The notes: generated from the letters alone by a model not told the origin. A DNA stretch of 64,000 bases from Ruminiclostridium papyrosolvens C7 (GCF_000421965.1 NZ_ATAY01000034.1:1-64000); one strand, 5' to 3'. Counted from the stretch's first letter, positions 1 to 8,927 are shown. Made by a program: numbers and translations.

Positions 1-1898
1 AACGACATTTTATAAGTAAGTGGACTGCCAAATTCTGAAATCCTGTTTCCATTTTCATCGATAGATGCAATAAAGTAATCATAACTCCATGATATAGCCT
101 GAACAGTCTCTGTTGTGTTATAAGTCTCCTGAATTTTTTCAGGTTCGGCTGTAGAGCCTGTTTCTCTTCTGTATATTCCGTAATGTGAACCTGCTAAGGG
201 GAGCCATGTTAACTGCAATGACGGACCTGATGCATATACCATTCTCAAATCAAGACCAACCGCACCCAAAGCTTTTCTTACGGTATTTGTTTCAGAACTG
301 TTTGCTCCATATATTGTTTCTGCCGACTGGAGAAGTGCTGCTGCAAATTGAGGGTATTTCATGTCATAAACCATATTTCCGTCATTAACGGCATGATAAA
401 ATATTACTGCAAGCTTTTCCATTCCAATAGGAGCAACTGTAACATTTTTAAATGTTCCCCCCATAGCCATAAGATTTGCAGCTTTTGTAATAACCCCACC
501 GCCTTCATGTGGTTTAGGGTATTTGATAGTACGGTCATTTTCACATTCTAAAATACGTCTCTTATATTCGGTGTAATTATCAATTACAGGATTAGCACAA
601 TCTCTGAAAATAGTACCTGTATCTTCACCTATTGTCCAATCAGGTGTACCTTCGTTTTCAAGAAAATACTCGCATATTGTGCCAAAAACGTCAGATATCC
701 CCTCGTGTAATGACATACGCTCTGTTAAAGGGGGATTAAATTCAAAGTGTCCCTCATCGAAATCACCTAAACCTTCTGATGTGAGTATTCCATGAGTAAA
801 TTCATGTGCCATTGCATCCACAGCATAAGAAACAGACTTACCTGCCGAACCTTTTCCGGCACCGATTCTTACCTTATTTACATATCCATAGGCATTTAAA
901 ACATTGCTGCTATCTTTTATAATTTCAACTGTGTATTCAGACCCGTTATCATCATTGCCATTACGGTAAAAAGGGGAACCTTTAAAGAAATTTATAATGT
1001 TTGTCATATTATAATGAGCATCTACTGCATCCTTCTGATAGTTTGTCCCGGTGTCTGTGTCAAAACAATTATCCTGCTCACTATATGTTCCGTCTAATTC
1101 GTAGATAGTCTTTAAATTCTCAACGGTGTTTTTCAGATAGTATACGTCATTATCCTTTACCATTTTTAAGGGTTGCTTTACTGCTCCGGATTGCCCGATA
1201 CCTGAACCTACAGTAGGCTCCTCAAGACTTAATTCCTGATTATTTTTTCCCAATATGGACATATTACTTGCATCGATATAATATACATACTTGTTATATG
1301 TAGGATTTCTGAATTCGATGGTTACCTTATATATGTAGTTATATTTTCCATCTACCGGATATAGAAGCAACTGGCTTTTAGGAGCTTCATTATATACCGG
1401 CTTAATTCCTAAATCCTCCTCAATTACAGACACAATTGATTTTTGGGACACTTCGGCGGGCTTAACAGCTAAGGCCAACCTATCAGTTATATCGTATACA
1501 TAGTCTCCAACGATATACTCAATAACACCATCAGTATTGATAAAATAGTTTCTGTCGCTATTTTGAACAGGTACACCGTTATAAGTTTGTATTGTTTTTA
1601 CTACCGTCCTGTTCAATGAATTTACAAATTGCTCAGTAACTTTAAACTGTACTGCCGGCAATTGATATTTTTTGGCTTCTTGAGCAATATACTGCTCAAC
1701 AATTTGTTGTGGAGTTTTTTCAGACTCTTGTGTTAAATCTCCCGATAAAAATGAAGGAATAACTTCTTTAGCTTGAATTGCTCCAATTTTTGCATTATTA
1801 TCAGCGTTTTCATTGTTAGCGTAAACTGATGGAAAACTACTTGCAATAAGTGAAACAGATAGCAAAACAGTACTTAAAATTCTCTTTGCTGATTTCAT
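1..1898 (-). CDS. Secreted thermolysin-like (M4) neutral metalloprotease, C-terminus cut by window edge
   Basis: A leftward reading frame starts at the ATG complementary to 1896-1898 and stays open to base 1, so about 632 residues are visible and the end is missing. The N-terminus is a signal peptide (MKSAKRILSTVLLSVSLIAS). It is followed by an FTP/PepSY-type propeptide over roughly residues 60-220, including a stretch like KYNYIYKVTIEF. The zinc site is HEFTH (H365, E366, H369) and the third ligand lies in HEGISDVFG (E399), the M4 pattern HExxH plus ExxSD. GGGVITKAANLMA near residue 460 matches the thermolysin segment before the catalytic His. From about residue 555 the sequence (LQLTWLPLAGSHYGIYRRE) looks like a fibronectin-III-type module. 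Family knowledge predicts a secreted, autoprocessed Zn endopeptidase. The spacing from H369 to E399 is 30 residues, longer than the 20 in thermolysin. Confidence 0.88.
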   Translation of the reverse strand, partial: MKSAKRILSTVLLSVSLIASSFPSVYANNENADNNAKIGAIQAKEVIPSFLSGDLTQESEKTPQQIVEQYIAQEAKKYQLPAVQFKVTEQFVNSLNRTVVKTIQTYNGVPVQNSDRNYFINTDGVIEYIVGDYVYDITDRLALAVKPAEVSQKSIVSVIEEDLGIKPVYNEAPKSQLLLYPVDGKYNYIYKVTIEFRNPTYNKYVYYIDASNMSILGKNNQELSLEEPTVGSGIGQSGAVKQPLKMVKDNDVYYLKNTVENLKTIYELDGTYSEQDNCFDTDTGTNYQKDAVDAHYNMTNIINFFKGSPFYRNGNDDNGSEYTVEIIKDSSNVLNAYGYVNKVRIGAGKGSAGKSVSYAVDAMAHEFTHGILTSEGLGDFDEGHFEFNPPLTERMSLHEGISDVFGTICEYFLENEGTPDWTIGEDTGTIFRDCANPVIDNYTEYKRRILECENDRTIKYPKPHEGGGVITKAANLMAMGGTFKNVTVAPIGMEKLAVIFYHAVNDGNMVYDMKYPQFAAALLQSAETIYGANSSETNTVRKALGAVGLDLRMVYASGPSLQLTWLPLAGSHYGIYRRETGSTAEPEKIQETYNTTETVQAISWSYDYFIASIDENGNRISEFGSPLTYKMS

Positions 1899-2046
1899 TT
1901 AATAAATACTCCTTTTAAAGTTTATAAATTTTTATCTGCCTGTCGTCACAGACGAATAGCATTTATCTTGCAAGATTGAAAACAATAATACCATTATTTA
2001 CTGTTTGTGTCAAAAAAAGAACTTTTTACCATGTAATAAAATTAAT

Positions 2047-2075
2047 TTGCTATTTGCACAGATTGGGTATATACT
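2047..2075 (+). promoter_or_regulatory. Sigma-A-type promoter for the 39-residue peptide gene
   Basis: TTGCTA at 2047-2052 is separated by 17 bases from TATACT at 2070-2075. This predicts a transcription start near 2082, about 20 bases before the ribosome site and TTG start of the small gene at 2104. Confidence 0.6.
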
Positions 2076-2103
2076 TACATTGTAGTTGAAAGAAGGTGGT
2101 AAA

Positions 2104-2223
2104 TTGAATAAGGGAACATTTTTGGTAACACCTAGTGTTATCGAGGAGTGCTTGGGTGAATCGTTTGATGCTTCTGAAAAGAAACACCCTGAGCATGACA
2201 AAACCCAAAAAACATGGAAATAG
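2104..2223 (+). CDS. Small protein of unknown function, 39 aa, TTG start
   Basis: The frame begins with TTG at 2104, seven bases after an AAGG-type ribosome site (GAAGGTGG, 2092-2099), and ends with TAG at 2221-2223. The peptide opens with MNKGTFLVTPSVIEECLGES and ends with a charged, His/Lys-rich tail (SFDASEKKHPEHDKTQKTWK). It has one Cys (C16) and no signal peptide or membrane segment. I do not recognise it. What makes it credible is the complete transcription unit: a promoter at 2047-2075 with 17-base spacing, a ribosome site at the right distance, and an intrinsic terminator starting one base before the last base of the stop codon. It lies between two leftward genes and points the other way. 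It could be a signalling or modified-peptide precursor, or a regulatory peptide; nothing seen decides this. Confidence 0.55.
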   Translation: MNKGTFLVTPSVIEECLGESFDASEKKHPEHDKTQKTWK

Positions 2224-2245
2224 CCTATAGCACGAGGCTTTTTTT
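2222..2245 (+). terminator. Intrinsic terminator of the 39-aa peptide gene
   Basis: Stem AGCCT (2222-2226) / AGGCT (2235-2239) with an 8-base loop, followed by a run of seven T ending at 2245. It overlaps the TAG stop codon. Confidence 0.65.
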
Positions 2246-2263
2246 ATTGCCAAAAATAAAAAT

Positions 2264-2303
2264 GAGCTGTGCACTAGTGATAAGTCAACTAATGCGACAG
2301 CCC
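2264..2303. terminator. Bidirectional terminator after the helicase
   Basis: GAGCTGT (2264-2270) pairs with ACAGCCC (2297-2303) with one G-T wobble, and further pairing lies inside. T-rich tracts lie on both sides: TGTTTTTG rightward, and the complement of AAAAATAAAAA leftward. It would end the leftward helicase transcript and back up the terminator at 2222-2245. Confidence 0.55.
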
Positions 2304-2326
2304 TGTTTTTGTTTTATTTTATAGGT

Positions 2327-4021
2327 TTATTTGGATTTTTTCGTACTGCGTCTGTTAGGCGGTGTCGAACGGTTAAATGAAGATCCGCGTCCGCTTTTCT
2401 TTCTTGCATTTGATTTTTCTATATTAATACGCTTTCCTTTAATCGTATAGTTCTTCATTGATTTCAGCACCTCAGGAGCGATGTCCTTTGGAACCTCTAC
2501 AAATGAATACCTGTCAAAAATGTCTATTGCACCCACAAGCTTACCCGGAAGCCCGGTTGATGCTACAAGACTTTCAATTATATGCTTTGGCTGTATTTTG
2601 CTTTCGCTTCCTATATTTATGAATAATCTTACCATGTCCTTGTTGCTGCCCGGTTCTACCGCGTTGTCAATTTCATTAACCTCACTTGGAAGATTCCCGC
2701 TTTGTTCACCATACATTTTCAATAATGCAGCTGCAATGTCAAGAGATGTTACAAAGTTTTCCCCCTGTTCTTCCGATTCATTATTGATTGTGTCAGTGAA
2801 TCGTTCAATGTGGCTGACGAATTTGGAGATGCCTTCATCCTTTAGGTTTTCTTTTAAGGTTTTAAGAATGTTTAACATTTTCTTTTCTTCAACTTCATTG
2901 AGGCTTGGTGGCTTCATGGGAACAATGGTGGATTTTGTATACCGCTGTATATCCCTTAGTTTATACATTTCTCTTCCGGAAATAAATGTAAAGGCTTTTC
3001 CTGTTCTTCCGGCCCTTCCGGTTCTTCCAATTCTGTGTACATAGTATTCTTCATCGTTTGGAAGGTCATAGTTAAATACTGCTTCAACGTCGTCAACATC
3101 TATACCCCTTGCAGCAACATCCGTTGCAATGAGTATATCAAAGTTACCTTTTCTGAAAAGAGACATGACTTTGTCACGGTGTTCCTGACGCATGTCACCA
3201 TGCAGGGCTTCAGCAGAAAACCCTCTGGACTGGAGGCTGGCTGTAAGTTCGTCAACCCTCTTTTTAGTATTGCAGAATACAAGAGACAGCTTAATATCGT
3301 TGGTGTCTATCAATCTTGACAAAACTTCAAGCTTTGTAGATTCCTTTACTTCAAGGTAATACTGCTCGATACTTGGAACGGTCAGTTCCTTGTGGGCAAT
3401 CTTTATATGAACGGGATCTTTCTGATATTTTTTTGTAAGTTCAAGAATCTCTTTTGGCATCGTAGCAGAGAATAATATAGTCTGTCTGTCCTCTGGAACT
3501 TTCTCCAATATTGTATCGATATCTTCTCTGAAACCCATGTTCAGCATTTCATCGGCTTCATCAAGAACAATCATTTTAAGGGCATCCAGTTTAAGAGTTC
3601 TACGTCTCATATGGTCCATAACACGGCCCGGGGTTCCTATAATTATCTGTGGACGTTTCTTTAAAGCCATAATCTGTCTGTCAATTGGCTGTCCACCATA
3701 CACGGGGAGAATCCTTATCCCATCCTTATATTTTAATACATTTCTCAATTCTTCGCAGGACTGTATAGCAAGCTCTCTGGTTGGACAAAGGACCAAAACC
3801 TGAATTGAATCAATCTGTGGTTCTATTTTTTCCACTGCCGGTATTCCGAATGCACAGGTTTTTCCTGTTCCGGTCTGAGCCTGACCAATCAAATCATTGC
3901 CTTCCAAAATATATGGGATTGACTGGGACTGAATAGGGGTCGCCTCCTCAAAGCCCATATCCGCAATTGCATGCTGTACTTCATCCGAGAGAGTTAAATC
4001 TTTAAAACTTAAATTTTCCAT
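2327..4021 (-). CDS. DEAD-box ATP-dependent RNA helicase with DbpA-type RNA-binding domain (DeaD/CshA-like)
   Basis: 564 residues. The Q motif (TPIQSQSIP) precedes Walker A AQTGTGKT at 48-55, then PTRELA, TPGRVMD, DEAD in VLDEADEML, SAT in LFSATMP, and the C-terminal helicase motifs ATDVAARGIDV and HRIGRTGRAG. A DbpA-type RNA-binding domain follows (about 450-535, VRLFINIGSESKIQPKHIIE), and the protein ends in a basic tail rich in Lys, Arg and Ser. Family members unwind structured RNA in ribosome assembly and mRNA turnover, often in cold adaptation. The start has an AAAGG ribosome site seven bases upstream. It is transcribed alone, with a bidirectional terminator just downstream and a divergent HAD gene upstream. 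Assignment to DeaD, CshA or DbpA as an exact orthologue is not possible from sequence alone. Confidence 0.93.
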   Translation of the reverse strand: MENLSFKDLTLSDEVQHAIADMGFEEATPIQSQSIPYILEGNDLIGQAQTGTGKTCAFGIPAVEKIEPQIDSIQVLVLCPTRELAIQSCEELRNVLKYKDGIRILPVYGGQPIDRQIMALKKRPQIIIGTPGRVMDHMRRRTLKLDALKMIVLDEADEMLNMGFREDIDTILEKVPEDRQTILFSATMPKEILELTKKYQKDPVHIKIAHKELTVPSIEQYYLEVKESTKLEVLSRLIDTNDIKLSLVFCNTKKRVDELTASLQSRGFSAEALHGDMRQEHRDKVMSLFRKGNFDILIATDVAARGIDVDDVEAVFNYDLPNDEEYYVHRIGRTGRAGRTGKAFTFISGREMYKLRDIQRYTKSTIVPMKPPSLNEVEEKKMLNILKTLKENLKDEGISKFVSHIERFTDTINNESEEQGENFVTSLDIAAALLKMYGEQSGNLPSEVNEIDNAVEPGSNKDMVRLFINIGSESKIQPKHIIESLVASTGLPGKLVGAIDIFDRYSFVEVPKDIAPEVLKSMKNYTIKGKRINIEKSNARKKSGRGSSFNRSTPPNRRSTKKSK

Positions 4022-4211
4022 TTTTATTCCTTTACCTTAATAAATTTATATACTATTCAATAATAATTACTATTGCCAAGTTTTGCAATGATTATTTATC
4101 AATAAAAAGTAAAACTAAAATTATATTATAATAATGTTATAGGGAATTATGGTATTATATGAAAGAAAATACTAATGGCATGGTATGCTATATGCCGGAA
4201 CGGAGCAATGT

Positions 4212-4874
4212 ATGATGAAAAAATTTGCATTTGTATCTGATTTTGACGGAACACTCACTGACAGAGATTTTTATCACATAGTAATGGATAAATACTTAAA
4301 GGATTGGGCATGGAATTATTATGATGAATGGAAGAAAACCAAAAAGATAAATGTGGATTTTCTTAATAAAATGTTTGGTTCAATGGACAGAAGCGAAGAG
4401 GAAATATTGCAGGATATACTGGAGCTGCCCCTTGACCCCTATGCTGTTAAGTTTATTCAAATGGTTGAAAACAACGGGGGAGATTTTTTTATATTAAGTG
4501 CGGGAACATCATATTATATCAATAAACTTCTGGAGTATTTTAAAATAAAAAATGTAACTGTAATTTCAATGGAAGGAAGGTATCATAACAGGGGAATTCA
4601 GATAATGCCTGATCCCAAAAGCGAATTTTATTCGGAAATGTGGGGTATAGACAAGCAAAAGGTTATACTTTCATTGAAAGAAAAATATGAAAAGGTGTAC
4701 TTTGCAGGTGACAGCGAGCCGGATATTGGTGCTGCAAAGACAGCGGACTGTGCATTTGCAACAAGTTCCCTTAAAGATTGGCTTACAAAAGAAAAGGTTC
4801 CATATATAGCCTTTGAGCATTTTGATGAAATTGCAAAATATCTGGTCAGGGAAAAAATAATTACGGATTTCTAA
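4212..4874 (+). CDS. HAD-superfamily phosphatase (MtnX/PSP-like)
   Basis: 220 residues from the ATG at 4212, chosen because GGAG lies six bases upstream; in-frame starts back to 4185 lack a ribosome site. The DxD nucleophile motif is DFDGT (D10, D12). ILSAGTSYYI carries the motif-II Ser, and AGDSEPDIGAAK is motif III/IV. The layout resembles 2-hydroxy-3-keto-5-methylthiopentenyl-1-phosphate phosphatase and phosphoserine phosphatase relatives, which hydrolyse small phosphate monoesters. The substrate cannot be named. No other methionine-salvage gene is nearby. Only 34 bases separate it from a glycerol-1-phosphate dehydrogenase gene, so the two are probably co-transcribed and the phosphatase may act on a polyol phosphate; that link is inference. 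Confidence 0.8.
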   Translation: MMKKFAFVSDFDGTLTDRDFYHIVMDKYLKDWAWNYYDEWKKTKKINVDFLNKMFGSMDRSEEEILQDILELPLDPYAVKFIQMVENNGGDFFILSAGTSYYINKLLEYFKIKNVTVISMEGRYHNRGIQIMPDPKSEFYSEMWGIDKQKVILSLKEKYEKVYFAGDSEPDIGAAKTADCAFATSSLKDWLTKEKVPYIAFEHFDEIAKYLVREKIITDF

Positions 4875-4908
4875 GTAAAGGAAATTTCTGGATGGAGGTA
4901 CTTAAGTA

Positions 4909-5970
4909 ATGAATGCTGTACACAGAATTGAAATTCCTTCCATACTTGAAGTTAATAATAATATACTGGGAAGTGTGGGGGCATACATTGAAAGGGCTGG
5001 AATAAATAATGTTGTAGTGCTGTTTGGAGAAGGAATCCGGGACTTGTTTGGTGAAAAGATTATGGATTCCATAGGGACAAAAAAGTCCCTTGCGGTTCTT
5101 GAAACTTATGACTATGATGATATAAAGCTTGAAAATCTCATGCCCAAGGCATTTTCTATACCTTCCAAAACTGATGCGGTTGTTGGAGTGGGTGGAGGAA
5201 AAGTATTAGATGCAGCTAAATATATAGCTTTTTTAAACAAGCTCCCATTTATAAGCATACCTACATCAACTTCAAACGACGGTTTTTCAAGCTCCGGCTG
5301 TTCGTTGATAATAAACGGCAGACGCACATCAGTGCACGCTTCAATGCCCTTTGGAATAATTGTTGATTTAGATGTATTAAAAAATGCACCTATGAAATTT
5401 ATATATTCAGGCCTTGGAGATATTATTTCTAAAATAACCGCCGTATACGACTGGTATTTCGAAGAAAGGAACAATGCTGCAAAAGTTGATGACTTTGCCG
5501 CAATGATGGCAAAAAAGTCTGTAAACAGTATTGTTAGAATGCCATATACTCAGGTTACAGAAAACTTCTTTTTAAAGGAAATGGTGGACTCTCTGACAAT
5601 GAGCGGAATTGCAATGCAGATAGCAGACAGCAGCGCACCTGCCAGCGGCAGTGAACATCTTATATCTCATGCTTTGGATAAGCTTCTGGAGAAGCCCCAG
5701 CTGCATGGAATACAGGTCGGAGTTGCAACCTATCTTATGAGTAGGGTTCAAGAACACAGATATCAGCGTGTAGAAAAATTCCTGACAGATACTGGTTTCT
5801 TTGATTTTGTTGAAACCTTAAAAATGAGGGCTGAAGACTTCGAAAAGGCAATTGACCTTGCACCAACCATTAAACCAAACAGATACACTTATCTGCATGT
5901 AGCTGAAAACAGAGAAAAAGCAAAACAGTTGCTTAAAAGCGATGACATACTCAAAAGGATACTTGTATAA
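4909..5970 (+). CDS. sn-Glycerol-1-phosphate dehydrogenase (AraM/EgsA family)
   Basis: 353 residues of the iron-containing alcohol dehydrogenase / dehydroquinate synthase-like fold. GVGGGKVLDAAKY near residue 92 is the NAD(P)-binding glycine motif, and STSNDGFSS near 120 is characteristic of glycerol-1-phosphate dehydrogenases. Metal-ligand His residues lie in SEHLISHALD and in LHGIQVGV. The family reduces dihydroxyacetone phosphate to sn-glycerol-1-phosphate, the archaeal-type lipid backbone precursor; Bacillus AraM is the bacterial precedent. The ribosome site GGAGG lies 10 bases upstream. It follows the HAD phosphatase and converges on ldh across an inverted repeat. Another related polyol dehydrogenase activity is possible but less likely given the motif match. 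Confidence 0.85.
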   Translation: MNAVHRIEIPSILEVNNNILGSVGAYIERAGINNVVVLFGEGIRDLFGEKIMDSIGTKKSLAVLETYDYDDIKLENLMPKAFSIPSKTDAVVGVGGGKVLDAAKYIAFLNKLPFISIPTSTSNDGFSSSGCSLIINGRRTSVHASMPFGIIVDLDVLKNAPMKFIYSGLGDIISKITAVYDWYFEERNNAAKVDDFAAMMAKKSVNSIVRMPYTQVTENFFLKEMVDSLTMSGIAMQIADSSAPASGSEHLISHALDKLLEKPQLHGIQVGVATYLMSRVQEHRYQRVEKFLTDTGFFDFVETLKMRAEDFEKAIDLAPTIKPNRYTYLHVAENREKAKQLLKSDDILKRILV

Positions 5971-5979
5971 ATGAACTTT

Positions 5980-6013
5980 TTCGGATGCCTGCCTCACCGG
6001 CATCGCATCCGAA
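5980..6013. terminator. Hairpin between convergent genes
   Basis: TTCGGATGC (5980-5988) and GCATCCGAA (6005-6013) form a perfect 9-bp stem, with an inner GCC/GGC pair. It sits between the stops of the rightward dehydrogenase and leftward ldh. No long T-run follows on either strand. Confidence 0.5.
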
Positions 6014-6024
6014 TTAAAGGACAT

Positions 6025-6975
6025 TTACAAATTCAGTCCGCTGATAACCTGTTTCAAGGCCTGGGCAGATTTATTAAGTAATTTTGTTTCCTCATTGCTT
6101 AGCGGAACATTTAAAATCCTTGAAATACCCTCCGAATTTACCTGGCTGGGAATACTGAGACATATGTCATTTAGACCGTATTCTCCTTCGAATAGGCTTG
6201 ATACTGTCAATATGGAGTTTTCGTTACGGACAATAGCCTCTACAATTCTTCTTACTGCAAGAGCAACGGCATAGTATGTTGCATTCTTTCTGTCAATAAT
6301 CTCATAAGCTGCGTTTTTTACCTTGTCAAAAGTATCACTCTTGAAGCTTTCATTGTCGCAGGATTTACACTCTTTGCAATAAACATCCATAGGTATTCCG
6401 GCTATGGATGCAAGACTCCATGTAGGGACTTCAGTGTCTCCATGTTCGCCGATTATATATGCGTGTACATTTCTTGGGTCAACCCCCATATGTTCCCCAA
6501 GCATGTATTTGAAACGTGCAGTGTCCAAAACTGTTCCTGAGCCTATGACTCTGTTTTTAGGGAAGCCGGACAGCTTGTAGGTTACGTAGGTTAAAATATC
6601 CACCGGGTTTGTAACAACAAGCAGAATACAGTCTGTATTGTATCTAATAATATTTCCAACGATGTCTTTAAATATTTCAGTGTTTTTATTTACAAGGTCA
6701 ATTCTTGTCTCACCCGGTTTCTGGTTTGCACCACCGGTTATTACAACAATATCTGCTCCTTTGCAGTCTTCATAATCCCCTTTATATATTCTGACAGGCC
6801 TGACAAATGGCATACCGTGATTCATATCCATTGCTTCGCCTTCAGCTTTTTTTGTGTTTTGGTCTATAAGTACGATTTCTGAAACCAGACCGCTTACCAT
6901 TAATGTATAGGCAGTGGTTGAACCAACAAAGCCCGTACCCACAATTACTATTTTGTTTATAGATTTATTTTTCAT
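6025..6975 (-). CDS. ldh: L-lactate dehydrogenase
   Basis: 316 residues. The Rossmann motif is GTGFVGS near residue 13. The mobile loop reads [10 protein letters not shown] with Gln84, the residue that favours pyruvate over oxaloacetate, which argues against malate dehydrogenase. Further motifs are [17 protein letters not shown] and the proton-donor His178 in IGEHGDTE. It reduces pyruvate to L-lactate and re-oxidises NADH in the cytoplasm during fermentation. The start has a GAAGGA ribosome site, and a TATACT -10-like box lies in the AT-rich upstream region. The gene is monocistronic and divergent from the GGDEF gene. Confidence 0.95.
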   Translation of the reverse strand: MKNKSINKIVIVGTGFVGSTTAYTLMVSGLVSEIVLIDQNTKKAEGEAMDMNHGMPFVRPVRIYKGDYEDCKGADIVVITGGANQKPGETRIDLVNKNTEIFKDIVGNIIRYNTDCILLVVTNPVDILTYVTYKLSGFPKNRVIGSGTVLDTARFKYMLGEHMGVDPRNVHAYIIGEHGDTEVPTWSLASIAGIPMDVYCKECKSCDNESFKSDTFDKVKNAAYEIIDRKNATYYAVALAVRRIVEAIVRNENSILTVSSLFEGEYGLNDICLSIPSQVNSEGISRILNVPLSNEETKLLNKSAQALKQVISGLNL

Positions 6976-7161
6976 AGTAAATATCCTTCTCTTTCAAAAG
7001 TATTTTCTTAGTATAAAATATACCCTTAATTTGTAAGTTCTAACAAAACATTTTAAATGTAAAAATATATACTATTTTGTTGTAAAATCGTCGATAATAA
7101 TGTAAAATATTAATATAATATAACAAAAAGTGGAATAAAAAAGATAAAGGAGATAAAGCTT

Positions 7162-8307
7162 ATGCAAACATTAATTAATCATCAATTGACAATTATCTCT
7201 TTTGCAATCCTGTTACTTTTCTTGATTTATGCTAATTGTGTTTTAGAAAAAAGATCTGTAATCAGAAGACTGTATCTTTCAGCGGTGCTTTTGAATTTAT
7301 TTCTTACATTATCAAATTTGTTACTAAAGATTTTATTAGAGAGTGGTACCATTCCGTTGATGCTGCTAAGAATACTACGAGGTATTAACTTTATAGTGTC
7401 GCCTATTCTGGCTTATACATTTTTGCTTTTTGTATGTAATTATTTCGCAAACCCGTTCAGGATAAAGAAACAGGCAGGTCTTGTTTTTAATTTACTTTTT
7501 TTTGCAAATACTATTACGGCAATCATTGTTTTTAAAACTGATATGTTTATAAATAAATTGGGCACCGGAGCTTATATTCTGCCCTTTTCAATAAGTTTGA
7601 TTCTGTTATCATACAGTATTTTTGTAATATTTAAAAGACGAAAGCTGCTCTTAAAGGTTGAGTACATTTATATTATGTCGGTAAGCCTAATGATTGTAGC
7701 TGTAACAGCCTTTCAGCTTATTTTAAACAAAACAGGCTATATTTGGTGCTTTAATTCACTTATTCTTATACTTATGTTTGTTATTATTCAGCAGGGAGAG
7801 CTGTACAAGGATTCACTAACAGGGGCCAGAAACAGACAGGCTTTACAAAAATGTCTGGATTGTTATGAAAAGCGTAATTTAAGCCGATTGTCGGCGGTAA
7901 TGATAGACCTTGACTATTTCAAGAGTATCAACGATTTATACGGTCATTCTGAAGGAGATTTTGCACTGAAGGCATTTGTAAAAATGCTGCAAAGAGTATA
8001 TCTGAATTCGGGAATTGTTTTCCGCACAGGCGGTGATGAATTTCTTGTTCTTATTGATAATCGTTCAGAACCTCAGATTCATGACCTGATGAAGAAGGTC
8101 TCAGGAGTAGTAGAAAAATTTAATGCAGGGGGCAATAAGCCATACAGTATAAAGTACAGTTATGCTTTTGGTACATATAAAAGAACGGATAAAGGAGTTA
8201 ACCAGTTTTTACATGAGATAGACCTTCAGATGTACAATAATAAAAACGGTAAAAAAAGAATTTTCGGTGAAGGCCTTCAATCCGGCATTTACGCAGGTAT
8301 TCTTTAA
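7162..8307 (+). CDS. Membrane diguanylate cyclase (GGDEF domain)
   Basis: 381 residues. The first 210 or so hold about six or seven hydrophobic segments, in the style of a 7TM/MASE-type sensory region. The GGDEF domain follows (DSLTGARNRQAL near 219), with the signature GGDEF near residues 290-294 preceded by FRT. An intact signature predicts synthesis of cyclic di-GMP from two GTP. The residues six to nine positions before GG (LNSG) do not match RxxD, so the usual product-inhibition site is absent. The C-terminal part is somewhat short and divergent. GGAG lies six or seven bases before the ATG. The next gene is a bacteriohemerythrin, a pairing that suggests oxygen-linked signalling. Confidence 0.88.
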   Translation: MQTLINHQLTIISFAILLLFLIYANCVLEKRSVIRRLYLSAVLLNLFLTLSNLLLKILLESGTIPLMLLRILRGINFIVSPILAYTFLLFVCNYFANPFRIKKQAGLVFNLLFFANTITAIIVFKTDMFINKLGTGAYILPFSISLILLSYSIFVIFKRRKLLLKVEYIYIMSVSLMIVAVTAFQLILNKTGYIWCFNSLILILMFVIIQQGELYKDSLTGARNRQALQKCLDCYEKRNLSRLSAVMIDLDYFKSINDLYGHSEGDFALKAFVKMLQRVYLNSGIVFRTGGDEFLVLIDNRSEPQIHDLMKKVSGVVEKFNAGGNKPYSIKYSYAFGTYKRTDKGVNQFLHEIDLQMYNNKNGKKRIFGEGLQSGIYAGIL

Positions 8308-8337
8308 CAGTTTAAAGTTAAAATTCAATCCTTTGTA

Positions 8338-8366
8338 TTGTTTATATTTCGGGAAGTAGGTATAAT
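8338..8366 (+). promoter_or_regulatory. Promoter of the hemerythrin gene
   Basis: TTGTTT (8338-8343), a 17-base spacer, then TATAAT (8361-8366). It lies in the 91-base gap before the hemerythrin, so that gene can be expressed apart from the GGDEF gene. Confidence 0.5.
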
Positions 8367-8398
8367 CTTGGTATACACTACATTTAAGGGGGGTCCAT

Positions 8399-8791
8399 AT
8401 GATAGAATGGAGGGACGAATTCATTCTTGGAATCGAGAAGATCGATGAACAGCATAAAAAGTTATTTCAGATTGCTTCAGAAATTTATGCTGCCATGAAA
8501 AATCAGCTTATTACGGACAAATATGATGAAATTGTTCGGCTTATTACGGAACTAAAAGATTACACGGTCTTTCACTTTACTTACGAAGAAGAATACATGC
8601 ATAGTATTGGATACCGAAAGCTGCTCTCCCATAAAGTTGAACATCATGACTTTATTGAAAAAATCAGTAATACGGACTATAGCAGGATAGATAAGGATCA
8701 GGATCAGTACTTAATGGAATTGCTTAATTTTACGGTTGAATGGATTGCAAACCATATAATGAAAACAGATAGAGCTTACATAATCAAATAA
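8399..8791 (+). CDS. Bacteriohemerythrin
   Basis: 130 residues, a normal length for a single-domain bacterial hemerythrin. The di-iron ligands are all present: H19 (IDEQHKKLF), H59 and E63 (HFTYEEEYM), H78 and H82 (HKVEHHDF), H119 and D124 (NHIMKTDRAY). The protein binds O2 reversibly at a non-haem di-iron site and in bacteria serves in oxygen sensing, storage or delivery. A strong GGGGGG ribosome site lies just upstream. It sits between a diguanylate cyclase and an NADH oxidase, which fits a role in oxygen defence in an anaerobe (inference). Confidence 0.93.
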   Translation: MIEWRDEFILGIEKIDEQHKKLFQIASEIYAAMKNQLITDKYDEIVRLITELKDYTVFHFTYEEEYMHSIGYRKLLSHKVEHHDFIEKISNTDYSRIDKDQDQYLMELLNFTVEWIANHIMKTDRAYIIK

Positions 8792-8803
8792 AATTTCTTT
8801 AAG

Positions 8804-8832
8804 GTACATTCTAAGGTGGATGTACTTTTTTA
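8804..8832 (+). terminator. Terminator after hemerythrin
   Basis: GTACAT (8804-8809) and ATGTAC (8820-8825) form the stem, followed by a T-run to about 8832. Confidence 0.6.
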
Positions 8833-8927
8833 TTTGCAAAAAAGAAATGGCATACCGATTCTGTTTATAAAATATATTAGGTGGTATATATGGGATATAT
8901 TTACACGTAGGCAGAGGAGGATATAGT

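Noticed and set aside
2010-2274. Two leftward frames of 63 and 74 codons in the gap beside the helicase gene
   Set aside because: They lie opposite the small rightward gene, have no ribosome site and would cross its promoter and terminators.
7031-7046. Possible Rex site upstream of ldh (TTGTAAGTTCTAACAA)
   Set aside because: The half-sites are imperfect and the spacing between TTGT and ACAA is 8 bases instead of 10 in known Rex operators.
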